Shown one piece after another: positions 19,712 to 28,060 of a stretch of DNA of 64,000 nt. Origin of the DNA: Thermodesulfatator indicus DSM 15286 (GTDB lineage: Bacteria; Desulfobacterota; Thermodesulfobacteria; Thermodesulfobacteriales; Thermodesulfatatoraceae). Both the position numbers and the translations under genes were made by a program. The notes under the pieces were generated by a model that saw only the letters and a program-made list of their open reading frames with translations, did not search any database and was not told where the DNA came from. Position 1 is the first letter of the stretch; each line of letters opens with the position of its first letter. The stretch is taken from positions 62,001 to 126,000 of the forward strand of contig NC_015681.1 of NCBI RefSeq assembly GCF_000217795.1, in the 5' to 3' direction.

Positions 19712-20065
19712 GAGACCTTAGCAAAATCTTTTATTTAGAGACTGCTTCGTCGGCCCTGCGGGCCTCCTCGCAGTGACGAGCGAGGGGTTGCTCCTCGCCG
19801 TGACAGTAGGGACCGTCTCCTCGCCGTGACAGTAGGGGGAGTGCTCCTTGCAGTGACGGGCTGGTTGATGGCTGGTGGTGCTAAAGACTGCTCGCTGCGC
19901 TCGCAGTGACACCAGAAGTGAGTCATTGCGAGGGGCGAAGCCCCGAAGCAATCTCTCGTAAGCAGGACAAGCCACCCTCTATCATCGCGAGGCGATGTAG
20001 TCGCCGTGACGATCTCGGAGATTCCCTTTGCTACGCTCGGGACAGGAGCTCGCAGTGACACCGGG
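19712..20065. repeat. Dispersed extragenic repeat cluster, copy 2 (several joined units)
   Basis: This begins with the conserved end module (GAGACCTTAGCAAAAT..AGAGACTGCTTCG, 19712-19749). It continues with at least five related segments ending CGCAGTGAC or CGCCGTGAC and one GTCATTGCGAGG..GAAGCAATCTC. The segments are variations of one motif in both orientations, so the area can fold into long hairpins. Open frames here are low-complexity by-products. It lies directly upstream of the IS110-type element. Confidence 0.85.
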
Positions 20066-20070
20066 AGAGA

Positions 20071-20115
20071 GTCATTGTATGGTTTTAATTTAACCCTGTC
20101 ATTGTATGGTTTTAA
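20071..20115. repeat. 18-bp direct repeat at the left side of the IS110-type element
   Basis: The same 18 bases (starting GTCATTGTATGG) occur at 20071-20088 and 20098-20115. They resemble the GTCATTGCGAGG start of the dispersed repeat. They may mark the left insertion boundary or a target/donor duplication, but the exact end of the element cannot be fixed from one copy. Confidence 0.6.
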
Positions 20116-20145
20116 GTAAAGGGCAAAAGCATTAAAGTAAAAAAA

Positions 20146-20313
20146 GTTGGTAGGGAGGGACAGGCTGTTGAGTCATGGAACGTTTGCTTTTTAGCAAACT
20201 GTTCGATCGCAAGATTAGCCGTCCTTCCCTGTGTTTGAACAGTATCCGGGACGTTTCCAATTACGGAAACTGTCCGTATACAAGGCTAAACCTGGAAGGA
20301 CCTCCCTACCAAC
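20146..20313 (+). ncRNA. Candidate bridge RNA of the IS110-family element
   Basis: This is a ~168-nt noncoding leader closed by a perfect 13-bp stem (20146-20158 with 20301-20313). Inside are a hairpin 20182-20188/20193-20199 extended by 20178-20181/20201-20204 past a bulged T, and a hairpin 20253-20258/20265-20270 extended by 20249-20252/20272-20275 past another bulged T. A further 6-bp pairing is 20215-20220/20284-20289. An alternative 8-bp pairing 20221-20228/20294-20301 could form a pseudoknot. Position (5' of the recombinase), size and two internal loops agree with IS110 bridge RNAs, which guide target and donor choice. There is no direct evidence of transcription. Confidence 0.65.
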
Positions 20314-20353
20314 AATCTTTATTTTATCTCAAAGAAAGGAGAATTGAAGACCT

Positions 20354-21322
20354 ATGAAAAATTTATCTTTTCTTGGGGTGGATGTGGCCAAGGATACATT
20401 GGTTATTTTTGATGGCCAGAAGGTTTACGAGTTTCAAAATGAAAGGGGTTTAAAGAAATTTAAGAGGAAGTTTTTTAAGAAGAAAGAAGACAGGAAGAAA
20501 AGGGTGGTGATATACGAGCCCACAGGGCCATATTCGGCATTTCTGGAGGAGTTCTGTGCTACGAATATGATAAAAGTAGTATCCCTTAACCCCAGAAAAG
20601 TCCCCCGTTTAAGAGAAGTATTAGGTCATAGAGCAAAAACAGATAATCTTGATGCGAAACTGTTATACGAATATCACAAGATAGTTAGCGAAGAAGAGAT
20701 CAAAGAAATAGAATATAACGAAAATTTAGAGAAATTATCTTTATTGTTAAGTGAGTATCAATTATATCAAAATATAGAAAACAAGTTATCTAATTTTCTA
20801 GAGTATTTAGATAGAGTACCAGTAGATAGTAAAGAAAGCAAAAAACACATACAGAAAAACTTAGAAGAAACAAGGCAGAGGCTTCAGAAGATAAAGAAAG
20901 AGATGGAGGAATTAGTAAATAAAGATGACGACATAAACAGAGGGGTTAGAGAAATAGAGAAAGTTAAAGGAATAGGGAAGATGATAGCGACATATTGTTA
21001 CATCTTTTTTCGGAAGAGGCGGATAAGAAACCGGCGGGAGGTAGTAGCTCTAGCAGGATTGGACCCGGAAGTAAAGGAATCTGGTAAGAGGAAGCTGGTA
21101 ACTAGGATAAGCAAGAAAGGGGATAATAGGTTAAGGAGTTTGCTTTTTATGGGGGCGCTTAGTGCCATAAGATGTAAAGAAGGGGGACTAAAAGAGTATT
21201 ACGAAAGTTTGATAAAGAGAGGAAAACCGAAGAAAGTGGCCATAATAGCCTGTGCCAGAAAATTATTGATATTTGCTTTCTATAATTACAAAAAATGGCA
21301 AATGGAAGCTCAAAGTGCTTGA
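20354..21322 (+). CDS. IS110-family transposase (DEDD recombinase)
   Basis: This is a 322-residue recombinase. The amino-terminal RuvC-like domain shows the acidic residues in FLGVDVAKD, IYEPTGP and AKTDNLDAK. A coiled-coil middle is followed by the Transposase_20 domain (EKVKGIGKMIATYCYIFF, ALAGLDPEV.ESGKRK, GDNRLRSLLFMGALSA) with its conserved Ser region replaced by GALSA. It appears intact. Codon use is more A/G-rich than its neighbours. It follows the structured leader by 40 bases. Confidence 0.95.
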   Translation: MKNLSFLGVDVAKDTLVIFDGQKVYEFQNERGLKKFKRKFFKKKEDRKKRVVIYEPTGPYSAFLEEFCATNMIKVVSLNPRKVPRLREVLGHRAKTDNLDAKLLYEYHKIVSEEEIKEIEYNENLEKLSLLLSEYQLYQNIENKLSNFLEYLDRVPVDSKESKKHIQKNLEETRQRLQKIKKEMEELVNKDDDINRGVREIEKVKGIGKMIATYCYIFFRKRRIRNRREVVALAGLDPEVKESGKRKLVTRISKKGDNRLRSLLFMGALSAIRCKEGGLKEYYESLIKRGKPKKVAIIACARKLLIFAFYNYKKWQMEAQSA

Positions 21323-21417
21323 CAAAAACCACAGTATCTTGCGAGCTCCTGTCCCCTCCCTGAGCAATTCGTTACCGCAAAAGTCCTCTGGCTAACGTTC
21401 GGACAAGCAAAACAATG

Positions 21418-21453
21418 TTTATTTTATAGTTTATTTTATAGTTTATTTTATAA
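21418..21453. repeat. Three tandem 12-bp units at the 3' end of waaA
   Basis: Three copies of a TTTATTTTATAG-type unit (the last ends AA) run across the stop codon of waaA and form its last residues. It is probably slippage-derived and shows no clear function. Confidence 0.85.
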
Positions 21454-22651
21454 AAATCTCTTCTAAGAGAGAGACGTACCTTGTGGTTGCCCCTAAAAAC
21501 TTTTTAAAACTTTCAAAGGCAGCCTCACCGGTTTTTTGGGTTAGTTTTTCGTCAGTAAAAAACCCCTTTATAGCCTGGGCTAATTCATCTGGTGTTTTAA
21601 CTATCTGCGCCCCGCCAGCTGTAACTAAGGCCTTGGCCTCATAAGAAAAGTTTTCCATATAAGGACCAAAGAGTACAGGTTTTTTAAAAACCGCTGGTTC
21701 AAAGGGATTTTGCCCGCCCTTAGGACAAAGGCTTCCTCCCACAAAAGCAGCTTTAGAAAGGGCGTAAATGCCAAAAAGTGGGCCTATTTCATCAACTATC
21801 GTTACCAAAGAGTCATTTACTGGCTTGCTATAAAGCCTAAAAGAAAGTCCCCTTTGGCTTAACTCATTTTTTATCCCGGGAATAAACGTAAGATGCCGTG
21901 GCACCAAAATGAAATGCACCTTAGGCAAAGTTTTTTGTAATAAAGAAAGAACTTCTCCTATGATTTTCTCTTCTCCTTTACGGATACTTCCAAACACAAA
22001 AAGAGGTTTTTGTGGGAGCCTGGATACTATTTTTTTCAGGTCCAGCTTTTTATGCCTTTCCCAAAGGAGGTCGTATTTGGCATTTCCTTCTATAGAAACC
22101 TTTTCAGGAGGAGCTCCTAAGGCAAGATATCTTTCCTTTTCCTCTGGCCCAATAACAGCAATATGTTCAAACTTAAAAAAAAGTTCCTTAAGAAGGGGCC
22201 TAATAAGCTTATATTTTTTAAAACTGCGGGATGAAAGCCTACCATTCAATATAAGTAGTTTGGTTCCGCTGGCATGGGCTTCACAAATTAAGTTTGGCCA
22301 GAGTTCGGTTTCTACTATGGCAAAAACTTTAGGGCTTACTGAAAGTAGTGCTTTTTTAACAAAGCTTGGAGTATCAAAAGGAGCCCAAGAAATGAAAACC
22401 GGAAAGTCTTCCAATAAATCTTTGGCTTTTTTAATACCAGTGGAAGTATGAAGAGTTAATAAGATTTTTACCTCAGGATGATATCTTAAAAAGTTTGAAA
22501 TGATACTTGCGGCCACATTGGCCTCACCGACAGAAGCCGCATGGATCCAGATATCTGCTTTAGGGAGTTCTCCTTTTCGTTCTTTGGGTATGCCTTTAGC
22601 TAGAAAAAAAGGTGTCAGTAACTGCCCTATTAACCGGTAAGCCTTAAGCAT
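21443..22651 (-). CDS. waaA: 3-deoxy-D-manno-octulosonic acid (Kdo) transferase
   Basis: This is a 402-residue inner-membrane-associated GT30 glycosyltransferase that adds Kdo to the lipid A precursor. Motifs: WIHAASVGEANVAASII, the acidic active-site region VAIVETELWPNLI, GRLSSRSF, GNAKYD, and GGSLCPKGGQNPFEPA. It shows that the organism makes LPS. Its ATG directly follows the stop of rlmB. It is last in the yicC-remA-gmk-rlmB-waaA run. Confidence 0.95.
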   Translation of the reverse strand: MLKAYRLIGQLLTPFFLAKGIPKERKGELPKADIWIHAASVGEANVAASIISNFLRYHPEVKILLTLHTSTGIKKAKDLLEDFPVFISWAPFDTPSFVKKALLSVSPKVFAIVETELWPNLICEAHASGTKLLILNGRLSSRSFKKYKLIRPLLKELFFKFEHIAVIGPEEKERYLALGAPPEKVSIEGNAKYDLLWERHKKLDLKKIVSRLPQKPLFVFGSIRKGEEKIIGEVLSLLQKTLPKVHFILVPRHLTFIPGIKNELSQRGLSFRLYSKPVNDSLVTIVDEIGPLFGIYALSKAAFVGGSLCPKGGQNPFEPAVFKKPVLFGPYMENFSYEAKALVTAGGAQIVKTPDELAQAIKGFFTDEKLTQKTGEAAFESFKKFLGATTRYVSLLEEIFIK

Positions 22652-23392
22652 TTACGAATGATAACGCTGCCTTTGGGTTTCAAAAAGGGCAATTGCTCCA
22701 GCTACCGCTGCGTTAAGCGAATCTATCGGCCCGCGCATGGGAATAGAAGCCAGAAAATCACATTTTTCCTTAATAGAAGGACGAAGACCCTTTTCCTCGC
22801 TTCCCACTACCCAGACTAGTGGAAGCTTGAGGTCTAATTGGTAAATAGTATTTTTGGTCCTGGCCTCAAGGCCAGCTATCCAAAAATTTCTTTCTTTTAA
22901 TTCTTCTAAAGTGCGGCCTAGGTTTTTGGCCTGGTGCACTAAAAGATGAGAAATGGCCCCAGCGGAAGCTTTTACCACTGTGCCTGTAATACCTGCGGCT
23001 CTTCTTTCGGGAATGATTAAGCCGTGAGCCCCAGCAGCTACAGCACTTCTTATCAAAGAACCAAGGTTTTGGGGATCTGTTAGCCCATCTACAGCCACTA
23101 TTAAACCAAGTTCTTGGCTTTTTTTAGCTTTTTCAAGAATATCTTCAAGATCAACATAGTCAAAATCTTTTACTACAGCAACAACACCTTGAGTTTTAAC
23201 CTCCGGAGGCAATCCTAAGCCTGTTAGTTCCTTTTTGATTTTTACGGAAATGTCCTTCTTACGCGCCCTTTCTACTATTTGATAAACCCGCCCCTTTAGC
23301 TCCTTTTTTTGGATATAAATCTCTTTTATTTTGGAAGGGTTAGTGCGAAGGAGTTCAAGAACAGGATTTATTCCCCAAATAACTTCTGGCAT
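22652..23392 (-). CDS. rlmB: 23S rRNA (guanosine-2'-O-)-methyltransferase RlmB / TrmH family
   Basis: This is a 246-residue SPOUT methyltransferase. The amino-terminal substrate-binding domain begins VIWGINPVLELLRTNPSKIKEIY. The SPOUT knot motifs are DGLTDPQNLGSLIRSA, VVGSEEKGLRP and PMRGPIDSLNAAVAGAIALFE. The target is most probably a 2'-O-ribose guanosine of 23S rRNA, although TrmH-type paralogues can differ. It is separated from gmk by 1 bp. Confidence 0.92.
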   Translation of the reverse strand: MPEVIWGINPVLELLRTNPSKIKEIYIQKKELKGRVYQIVERARKKDISVKIKKELTGLGLPPEVKTQGVVAVVKDFDYVDLEDILEKAKKSQELGLIVAVDGLTDPQNLGSLIRSAVAAGAHGLIIPERRAAGITGTVVKASAGAISHLLVHQAKNLGRTLEELKERNFWIAGLEARTKNTIYQLDLKLPLVWVVGSEEKGLRPSIKEKCDFLASIPMRGPIDSLNAAVAGAIALFETQRQRYHS

Positions 23393-23393
23393 T

Positions 23394-23996
23394 TTAAAAA
23401 AACCTCATAATAAGGTCACTTCGGCGGAACGTGCGCTGTCTTTCTGCCTTCAAAATAGAATACAACCTATCGAGAGCCTCTTCTAAAACATCATTAACGA
23501 TCAAATAGTCAAAGGCCTGGGCCTTGGCTATTTCTTCTTTGGCCACTGAAAGCCTGAGCTCAAGTTCTTTAGGGTCTTCAGTGCCTCGTTTTTTAAGTCG
23601 CTTTTCAAGTTCTTCAAAAGAGGGTGGTAAAATAAAGACTAAAACAGCTTCTCTACCGAGCTTTTCTCTAACCTGAAAAGCCCCTTGAACATCTATGTCA
23701 AGCAAAACATCTTTCCCTGAAGAGATAGCCTCTTTTACCTGTTCAAGGGAGGTGCCATAGAAGTTTCCGTGTACCTCAGCCCACTCGAGAAAGGCACCTT
23801 CATTTATCATCTTTTTAAAAGTCTCTTTATCTACAAAAAAATAATCAACACCATTTCTTTCATTAGGGCGAGGTGATCTGGTGGTGTAAGAGACTGAAAA
23901 AGAAATCTCTGAGTCAAGAGAAAGTAAACGGCGACAAAGGGTAGTTTTGCCGGCCCCAGAAGGGGCCGAGACTACTAAGACCAAACCTTTTCTCAT
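23394..23996 (-). CDS. gmk: Guanylate kinase
   Basis: This is a 200-residue enzyme that phosphorylates GMP to GDP. The P-loop is SAPSGAGKTTLCRR. The GMP-binding region includes FSVSYTTRSPRPNERNGVDY and GAFLEWAEVHGNFYGTS, followed by DVLLDIDVQGA. It has normal length. It lies between remA and rlmB with gaps of a few bases, so it is certainly in an operon. Confidence 0.97.
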   Translation of the reverse strand: MRKGLVLVVSAPSGAGKTTLCRRLLSLDSEISFSVSYTTRSPRPNERNGVDYFFVDKETFKKMINEGAFLEWAEVHGNFYGTSLEQVKEAISSGKDVLLDIDVQGAFQVREKLGREAVLVFILPPSFEELEKRLKKRGTEDPKELELRLSVAKEEIAKAQAFDYLIVNDVLEEALDRLYSILKAERQRTFRRSDLIMRFF

Positions 23997-23998
23997 AA

Positions 23999-24304
23999 TT
24001 ATTTGCCGGAATTTTTGCTTTCACATTCTTCTTCGTCATCATGGCCAGCCTTGAGAAGATCAGAGGCAAGACGCTGAGAAATGGTTTCCGCCTGAATGGC
24101 TGAAAGGATAACATGGTTGCTGTCAGTAATAATGATAGAACGGGTTCTGCGACCCTGGGTAGCATCAATAAGACGCTTTGACTCACGGGCTTCTTCACGA
24201 AGCCTTTTCATTGGAGCAGAATTTGGATTCACAATAGCAATAATACGTTCAGCCACCACCGAGTTACCAAAGCCGATGTTTAAAAGACGACACTTGCAGC
24301 TCAT
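23999..24304 (-). CDS. remA: RemA/DUF370 family regulator
   Basis: This is a 101-residue protein matching the RemA family ([55 protein letters not shown]). In Bacillus RemA is a DNA-binding activator of matrix genes. In other phyla the gene is usually next to gmk, as here. This copy carries an extra acidic, Cys/Glu-rich tail ([13 protein letters not shown]). An AT-rich gap of ~95 bp precedes it. Confidence 0.92.
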   Translation of the reverse strand: MSCKCRLLNIGFGNSVVAERIIAIVNPNSAPMKRLREEARESKRLIDATQGRRTRSIIITDSNHVILSAIQAETISQRLASDLLKAGHDDEEECESKNSGK

Positions 24305-24398
24305 AACTAATCCTCCAAAATTTTCTAAATTTCGCCAAAGATGTTAATCAAAACGCCAATAAATGTCAATATATGAAAAATTTACTTGTTTTCTAAAG

Positions 24399-25280
24399 TT
24401 ATTCAATATTTTGAATTTGTTCCCTCATCTTCTCTAAGGTACATTTGACCTCTACAGCCAACTGGGAAATTTCGGCATTAGCGGCCTTATTGGAAAGGGT
24501 ATTTATTTCACGAAACATCTCCTGAATCAAAAAATCAAGTTTGCGGCCATGAGGCCCTGGCTCTTCTATTGCCTTTTCAAACTGTCCTATATGACTTTTA
24601 AGACGATCTAGTTCTTCGGTAAAATCTGTCCTATCAGCAAGTATTACCACTTCTTGATGAAGACGTAAGGGGTCAAGTTCTTTATCTGATAAAAGTTTTT
24701 TTATGCGGTCTTCAAGACGTTTTTTAGCCGTTAAAAAAGCGCTTTCTCGTCTTTTTTCTATTTCTTCCACCAAAAGCTTAAGCTTTGAAAGCTGGTCTCT
24801 AAGAACTCCTTCCAAAAACTTCCCCTCTTCTTCCCTCATGGTGGCCAGATGGTCAAGGGCCTCGATTAAAGCCGGAGATAATTCCTCCCAAAGGGCCTCA
24901 AGGTCTTCTTCTGCTTCTACAGCCTGAAAAACTTCGCGCATACGAAGCAAATCTTTAATTTCAATGTCTCCGGCCAAGCCTAGAACCACTTTTAAATACC
25001 TCAGACTTTCGACATACTGGCGCGCGAGAGTCTCATTGAAACTCAAACTTTGGGCCGTGGGAGGACTTCCCACGAGCTGGACGTAAATATCAAATCTTCC
25101 CCGCGAGAATCTTTCTCGGAGGGTTCTTCTTATCCTTTCTTCAAGGACCTGATAACGCCTAGGAAGTCTTACTACTATTTCTAGAAATCTGTGATTTACA
25201 CTTTTTATCTCTACCCGGAGCGACCAGGTATCTCTAACTTCCTCGGCTCGGCCAAAGCCGGTCATACTTTTTAAACTCAT
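24399..25280 (-). CDS. yicC: YicC family endoribonuclease-like protein
   Basis: This is a 293-residue protein with the YicC amino-terminal block (SMTGFGRAE, VEIKSVNHRFLEIVVRLPRR) and the DUF1732 carboxy-terminal block (GPHGRKLDFLIQEMFREINTLSNKA). The E. coli member is a ribonuclease that acts on RyhB. It is first of the yicC-remA-gmk-rlmB-waaA run, and an AGGAGG-type site precedes its ATG. Divergent from the next gene, 56 bp away. Confidence 0.92.
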   Translation of the reverse strand: MSLKSMTGFGRAEEVRDTWSLRVEIKSVNHRFLEIVVRLPRRYQVLEERIRRTLRERFSRGRFDIYVQLVGSPPTAQSLSFNETLARQYVESLRYLKVVLGLAGDIEIKDLLRMREVFQAVEAEEDLEALWEELSPALIEALDHLATMREEEGKFLEGVLRDQLSKLKLLVEEIEKRRESAFLTAKKRLEDRIKKLLSDKELDPLRLHQEVVILADRTDFTEELDRLKSHIGQFEKAIEEPGPHGRKLDFLIQEMFREINTLSNKAANAEISQLAVEVKCTLEKMREQIQNIE

Positions 25281-25335
25281 TAAATTCCTCCTTTTGTCTC
25301 TTTTAGGCCTCCAATTTTAATGGTAAATAAGCACT

Positions 25336-25896
25336 ATGCGATATCTCCGTGCTAAAAGACCTGACCCTACACGTCTTATAGAAGAAAAAATAGAAACTGC
25401 CAAAGAAATTTTTATCATCTGGGGAGACGATTTACGCCAGGATCCTGAAATCGCTCCCCTTCTTTCTCCATACGTAAAAGCCATAGAGGCTTCCAATCAG
25501 GCTATGGAAGAGGCTGGCACTTTCCATGAATGTTATGTTTGTACGGTCATTGACGGCAAAGGCTGCTGCAAAATAGGCCTAGAAAACGAGTGTACAGTTT
25601 TAATTTTGCTTTTAAACTTACTTTTAGGGCAAAAATTCCCTGAGGAAAGAGAAGTCCCTGGCAGGTGTTTTTTTGTAGGGCCAAGGGGGTGTAAAATTTT
25701 AGCTCGCCCTATGCTTTGTAGGGATTATTTTTGTTTAAGACATTTAAATATGCTTTCTGATAAAGAAATGGCCCACATTACCCAGGTTTTAAATGATGAA
25801 CTAACTTTATTGCATAGATTGACTTCTCTTATGCGCCAAAGGCTTGAAGAGTGGACAGGAAAATTTTTGTTAGAATATGACCTTACCGGTTATTAA
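25336..25896 (+). CDS. Cysteine-rich protein of unknown function (YkgJ-like)
   Basis: This is a 186-residue soluble protein with about nine Cys in two groups: CYVCTVIDGKGCCKIGLENEC (about residues 67-87) and a later CFFVGPRGCKILARPMLCRDYFC region (about 112-134). The spacing recalls YkgJ/Fe-S or zinc cluster proteins (CRDYFC) but is not a perfect match. No transmembrane segment is seen. It lies 20 bp upstream of pal and may be the first gene of that operon. It probably binds a metal or Fe-S cluster; the function is unknown. Confidence 0.7.
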   Translation: MRYLRAKRPDPTRLIEEKIETAKEIFIIWGDDLRQDPEIAPLLSPYVKAIEASNQAMEEAGTFHECYVCTVIDGKGCCKIGLENECTVLILLLNLLLGQKFPEEREVPGRCFFVGPRGCKILARPMLCRDYFCLRHLNMLSDKEMAHITQVLNDELTLLHRLTSLMRQRLEEWTGKFLLEYDLTGY

Positions 25897-25915
25897 ACAT
25901 AAGAAAGGAGGCTTT

Positions 25916-26530
25916 ATGAAAAAACTTAATTTGTTGTTAATTTTGATGGTAGGATTGTTTGTTGTCTCTTGTGCCAAAAAAGAAATACCAACTGGAGTAG
26001 AAGAAGCACCTCCACCTGCAGTAAAAAAAGAATCTGCTCCGCAGACAAAGCCGGCCGAAGAAGCCAAAGTTCCCTCTCAAGAAACTCCTAAGCTTTCAGA
26101 ACCCCCTATATTTGAAGAAGTAGGCCTTGAACCCCAAAATCCGGAATGGATAGACGCCCACCGTGAAGAACTTTTACTTTATGGCCGCAGCACCAGACCT
26201 TTTAAGGCCATCTTTTTTGACTTTGATTCCTATTATATTCGTGATGACATGAAAGATCGTTTGCAAGAGAACGCCCGGTTTCTCTTAGAAAATCCAGAAA
26301 TAAAAGTAGAACTTCAGGGCAACTGTGACGAACGCGGCTCAAGCGAATATAACTTGGCTCTTGGAGAAAAAAGGGCCCTTGCCGTGAAACGCTATCTTAT
26401 AAACCTGGGTGTTTCTCCAGAAAGGCTTATCACCGTAAGTTTTGGCGAAGAGCGGCCTCTTGATCCCAGGCATAACGAAGAGGCATGGGCGCTTAACCGC
26501 CGAGTTGACTTTGTGGTAATCAAAAAATAA
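25916..26530 (+). CDS. pal: Peptidoglycan-associated lipoprotein (Pal/OmpA family)
   Basis: This is a 204-residue outer-membrane lipoprotein. The signal peptide ends in the lipobox VVSC, with the acylated Cys at about residue 19. A Pro/Ala/Lys-rich linker follows (residues ~25-70), then an OmpA-like peptidoglycan-binding domain (IFFDFDSYYIRDD, ELQGNCDERGSSEYNLALGEKRA, SFGEERPLDP). ATG at 25916 has AAAGGAGG at ideal spacing; an upstream in-frame start lies before that site and is unlikely. TolB/TolA are not nearby. Confidence 0.93.
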   Translation: MKKLNLLLILMVGLFVVSCAKKEIPTGVEEAPPPAVKKESAPQTKPAEEAKVPSQETPKLSEPPIFEEVGLEPQNPEWIDAHREELLLYGRSTRPFKAIFFDFDSYYIRDDMKDRLQENARFLLENPEIKVELQGNCDERGSSEYNLALGEKRALAVKRYLINLGVSPERLITVSFGEERPLDPRHNEEAWALNRRVDFVVIKK

Positions 26531-26549
26531 CCAACAATAAGGAGGTTTT

Positions 26550-27077
26550 ATGAAAAGGCTGGCAATTTTAATAGTTTTTGGGATTTTACTTTTGAGTACA
26601 AATAGCTGGGCCACTGAAGCCAAAATTGGCGTGGTTGATATCCAGACAGTAGTCAGAAACTCTCAGGCCGGGCAAGAGGCTCTTAAAAAACTTCAGGCCA
26701 AGTTTGAAACTTTAAAAGCCAAACTCCAAAAAAAAGAAAGCGAATTACGTAAATTTAAAACAGAACTTGAAAAGAAAGCGCCTCTCCTCTCCCCAGAGGC
26801 ACGCAAAGAAAAAGAACGGGAATACCAAAAAATGCTAAGAGAATATCAGGCCGCCAGAGAAGATGCCCAGTTTGAAATGAAGCAAGAAGAAGAAAAGGCC
26901 TTAAAACCCATAATGCAGGATTTAGATAAAATAATAAAAGACATGGCTAAAAAAGAAGGTTACGACCTTATCCTTGAAAAAAGGATGCCCGGGCTTTATT
27001 GGGCTTCAGAAAAAATAGACATTACCAAACATTTGATTGAACTTTACAACAAGTACTGGACCACCAAGAAAAAGTAA
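26550..27077 (+). CDS. OmpH/Skp family periplasmic chaperone
   Basis: This is a 175-residue secreted coiled-coil protein. A signal peptide (residues 1-21, ending SWA) is followed by KIGVVDIQTVVRNSQAGQEALKKL and a long charged helix pair (residues ~50-140). It ends with the conserved part GYDLILEKRMPGLYWASEKIDIT. Skp holds unfolded outer-membrane proteins. It lies 20 bp after pal with GGAGG before the ATG, and overlaps glk by one base (TAATGA). Confidence 0.9.
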   Translation: MKRLAILIVFGILLLSTNSWATEAKIGVVDIQTVVRNSQAGQEALKKLQAKFETLKAKLQKKESELRKFKTELEKKAPLLSPEARKEKEREYQKMLREYQAAREDAQFEMKQEEEKALKPIMQDLDKIIKDMAKKEGYDLILEKRMPGLYWASEKIDITKHLIELYNKYWTTKKK

Positions 27078-28060
27078 TGATTTTAGCAGGAGACATAGGC
27101 GGGACTAAGGCCCTACTGGCCATCTACGAAACAACTGGTCCCGCCAGGCCCAAAAAATTACGTCTCCTTTATACAAAAAATTTTTCAAGTATTACTGAGC
27201 TCTTAAAAACCTACGTTTCAGAGTTCTCATTTAAGCCTAAGTATCTCGCTTTAGCTGTAGCTGGCCCGGTAATCAAAGGCTGGGTAAATATGGTAAACGT
27301 GGGCTGGCGCTTCTCAGCCAATCAACTGGCTAAAAAGTTCGGTTGTTCAGAGGTTTTTCTTTTGAATGACCTTGAGGCCATGGCCTATTCACTTCCTTTT
27401 ATTTCTAGAAAACACTTATACTCAATAAAAGCCGGGCACCAGGATAAAAAAGGAAATATAGCAGTCATCGCTGCTGGCACCGGCCTTGGCGAAGCTCTAT
27501 TAATAAGGAAAGAAGATTCAATTTTTCCTGTAGCCACCGAAGGTGGGCACGCTGATTTTGCTCCGTGGGACGAACTTACCTACCGTTTGCATGCTTATCT
27601 TGCTAAAAAATTTGGTCACGTGAGCTGGGAAAGGGTAGTCTCCGGCCCAGGAATTGAAAACATATACTTTTTTCTCTGCCAAGAAAAAGGCATTACTCCT
27701 CGTCTATCTTCTGCTAAAGAAATAGGCCCAGCAGGCTTAGAAGCTAAAGATCCTCTAGCAGAAAAGACCCTGGAAATATTTTTTTACGCTTACGGTGCTG
27801 AAGCCGGAAATCTGGCCTTAAAAAGTCTGGCTACTGGCGGAGTTTTTATAGGAGGCGGGATTGCCCCAAAACTTTTTCCCTTTTTTGAAAGGGGAATTTT
27901 TCAAAAGGCTTTTTTAGCTAAAGGAAGACACCAAGAATTACTAGAAGGAATGCCCATCTGGCTGGTGAAACACCCTTATCCCGCCTTACAAGGAGCAGCC
28001 CTATTTGCCCGTCACCGATTGGCAAAAGGTCAAAGGAAAGAGCATGAATTTTCTAGCTAG
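27077..28060 (+). CDS. glk: Glucokinase (ROK/Glk, Pfam Glucokinase family)
   Basis: This is a 327-residue ATP-dependent hexose kinase. Motifs: LAGDIGGTKALLAIYE (phosphate-1 loop), LAVAGPVIKGWVNMVNVGW, FLLNDLEAMAYSLP with the catalytic Asp, and AAGTGLGEALL. Glucokinase channels glucose to glycolysis or glycogen. It overlaps the stop of the OmpH gene, and its 3' end overlaps the next small gene by 17 bp. Confidence 0.93.
   Translation: MILAGDIGGTKALLAIYETTGPARPKKLRLLYTKNFSSITELLKTYVSEFSFKPKYLALAVAGPVIKGWVNMVNVGWRFSANQLAKKFGCSEVFLLNDLEAMAYSLPFISRKHLYSIKAGHQDKKGNIAVIAAGTGLGEALLIRKEDSIFPVATEGGHADFAPWDELTYRLHAYLAKKFGHVSWERVVSGPGIENIYFFLCQEKGITPRLSSAKEIGPAGLEAKDPLAEKTLEIFFYAYGAEAGNLALKSLATGGVFIGGGIAPKLFPFFERGIFQKAFLAKGRHQELLEGMPIWLVKHPYPALQGAALFARHRLAKGQRKEHEFSS

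Larger units (their letters stand above)
20116..21340 (+). mobile_element. IS110-family insertion sequence (approximate limits)
   Basis: The element comprises a structured ~170-base leader (20146-20313) and one DEDD-type transposase gene (20354-21322). The ends are estimated: an 18-bp direct repeat lies to the left, and a 15-bp inverted repeat (20039-20053 with 21341-21355, part of the dispersed repeat family) brackets the whole segment. IS110 elements lack terminal inverted repeats, so the exact borders need other copies. Confidence 0.75.

Noticed and set aside
19718-20061. Long overlapping open frames on the minus strand
   Set aside because: They read through tandem GC-rich repeat segments, and both frames are open for the same reason.
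20175-20357. 60-codon frame upstream of the IS110 transposase
   Set aside because: It overlaps the strongly paired leader; the paired bases are better explained as RNA structure.
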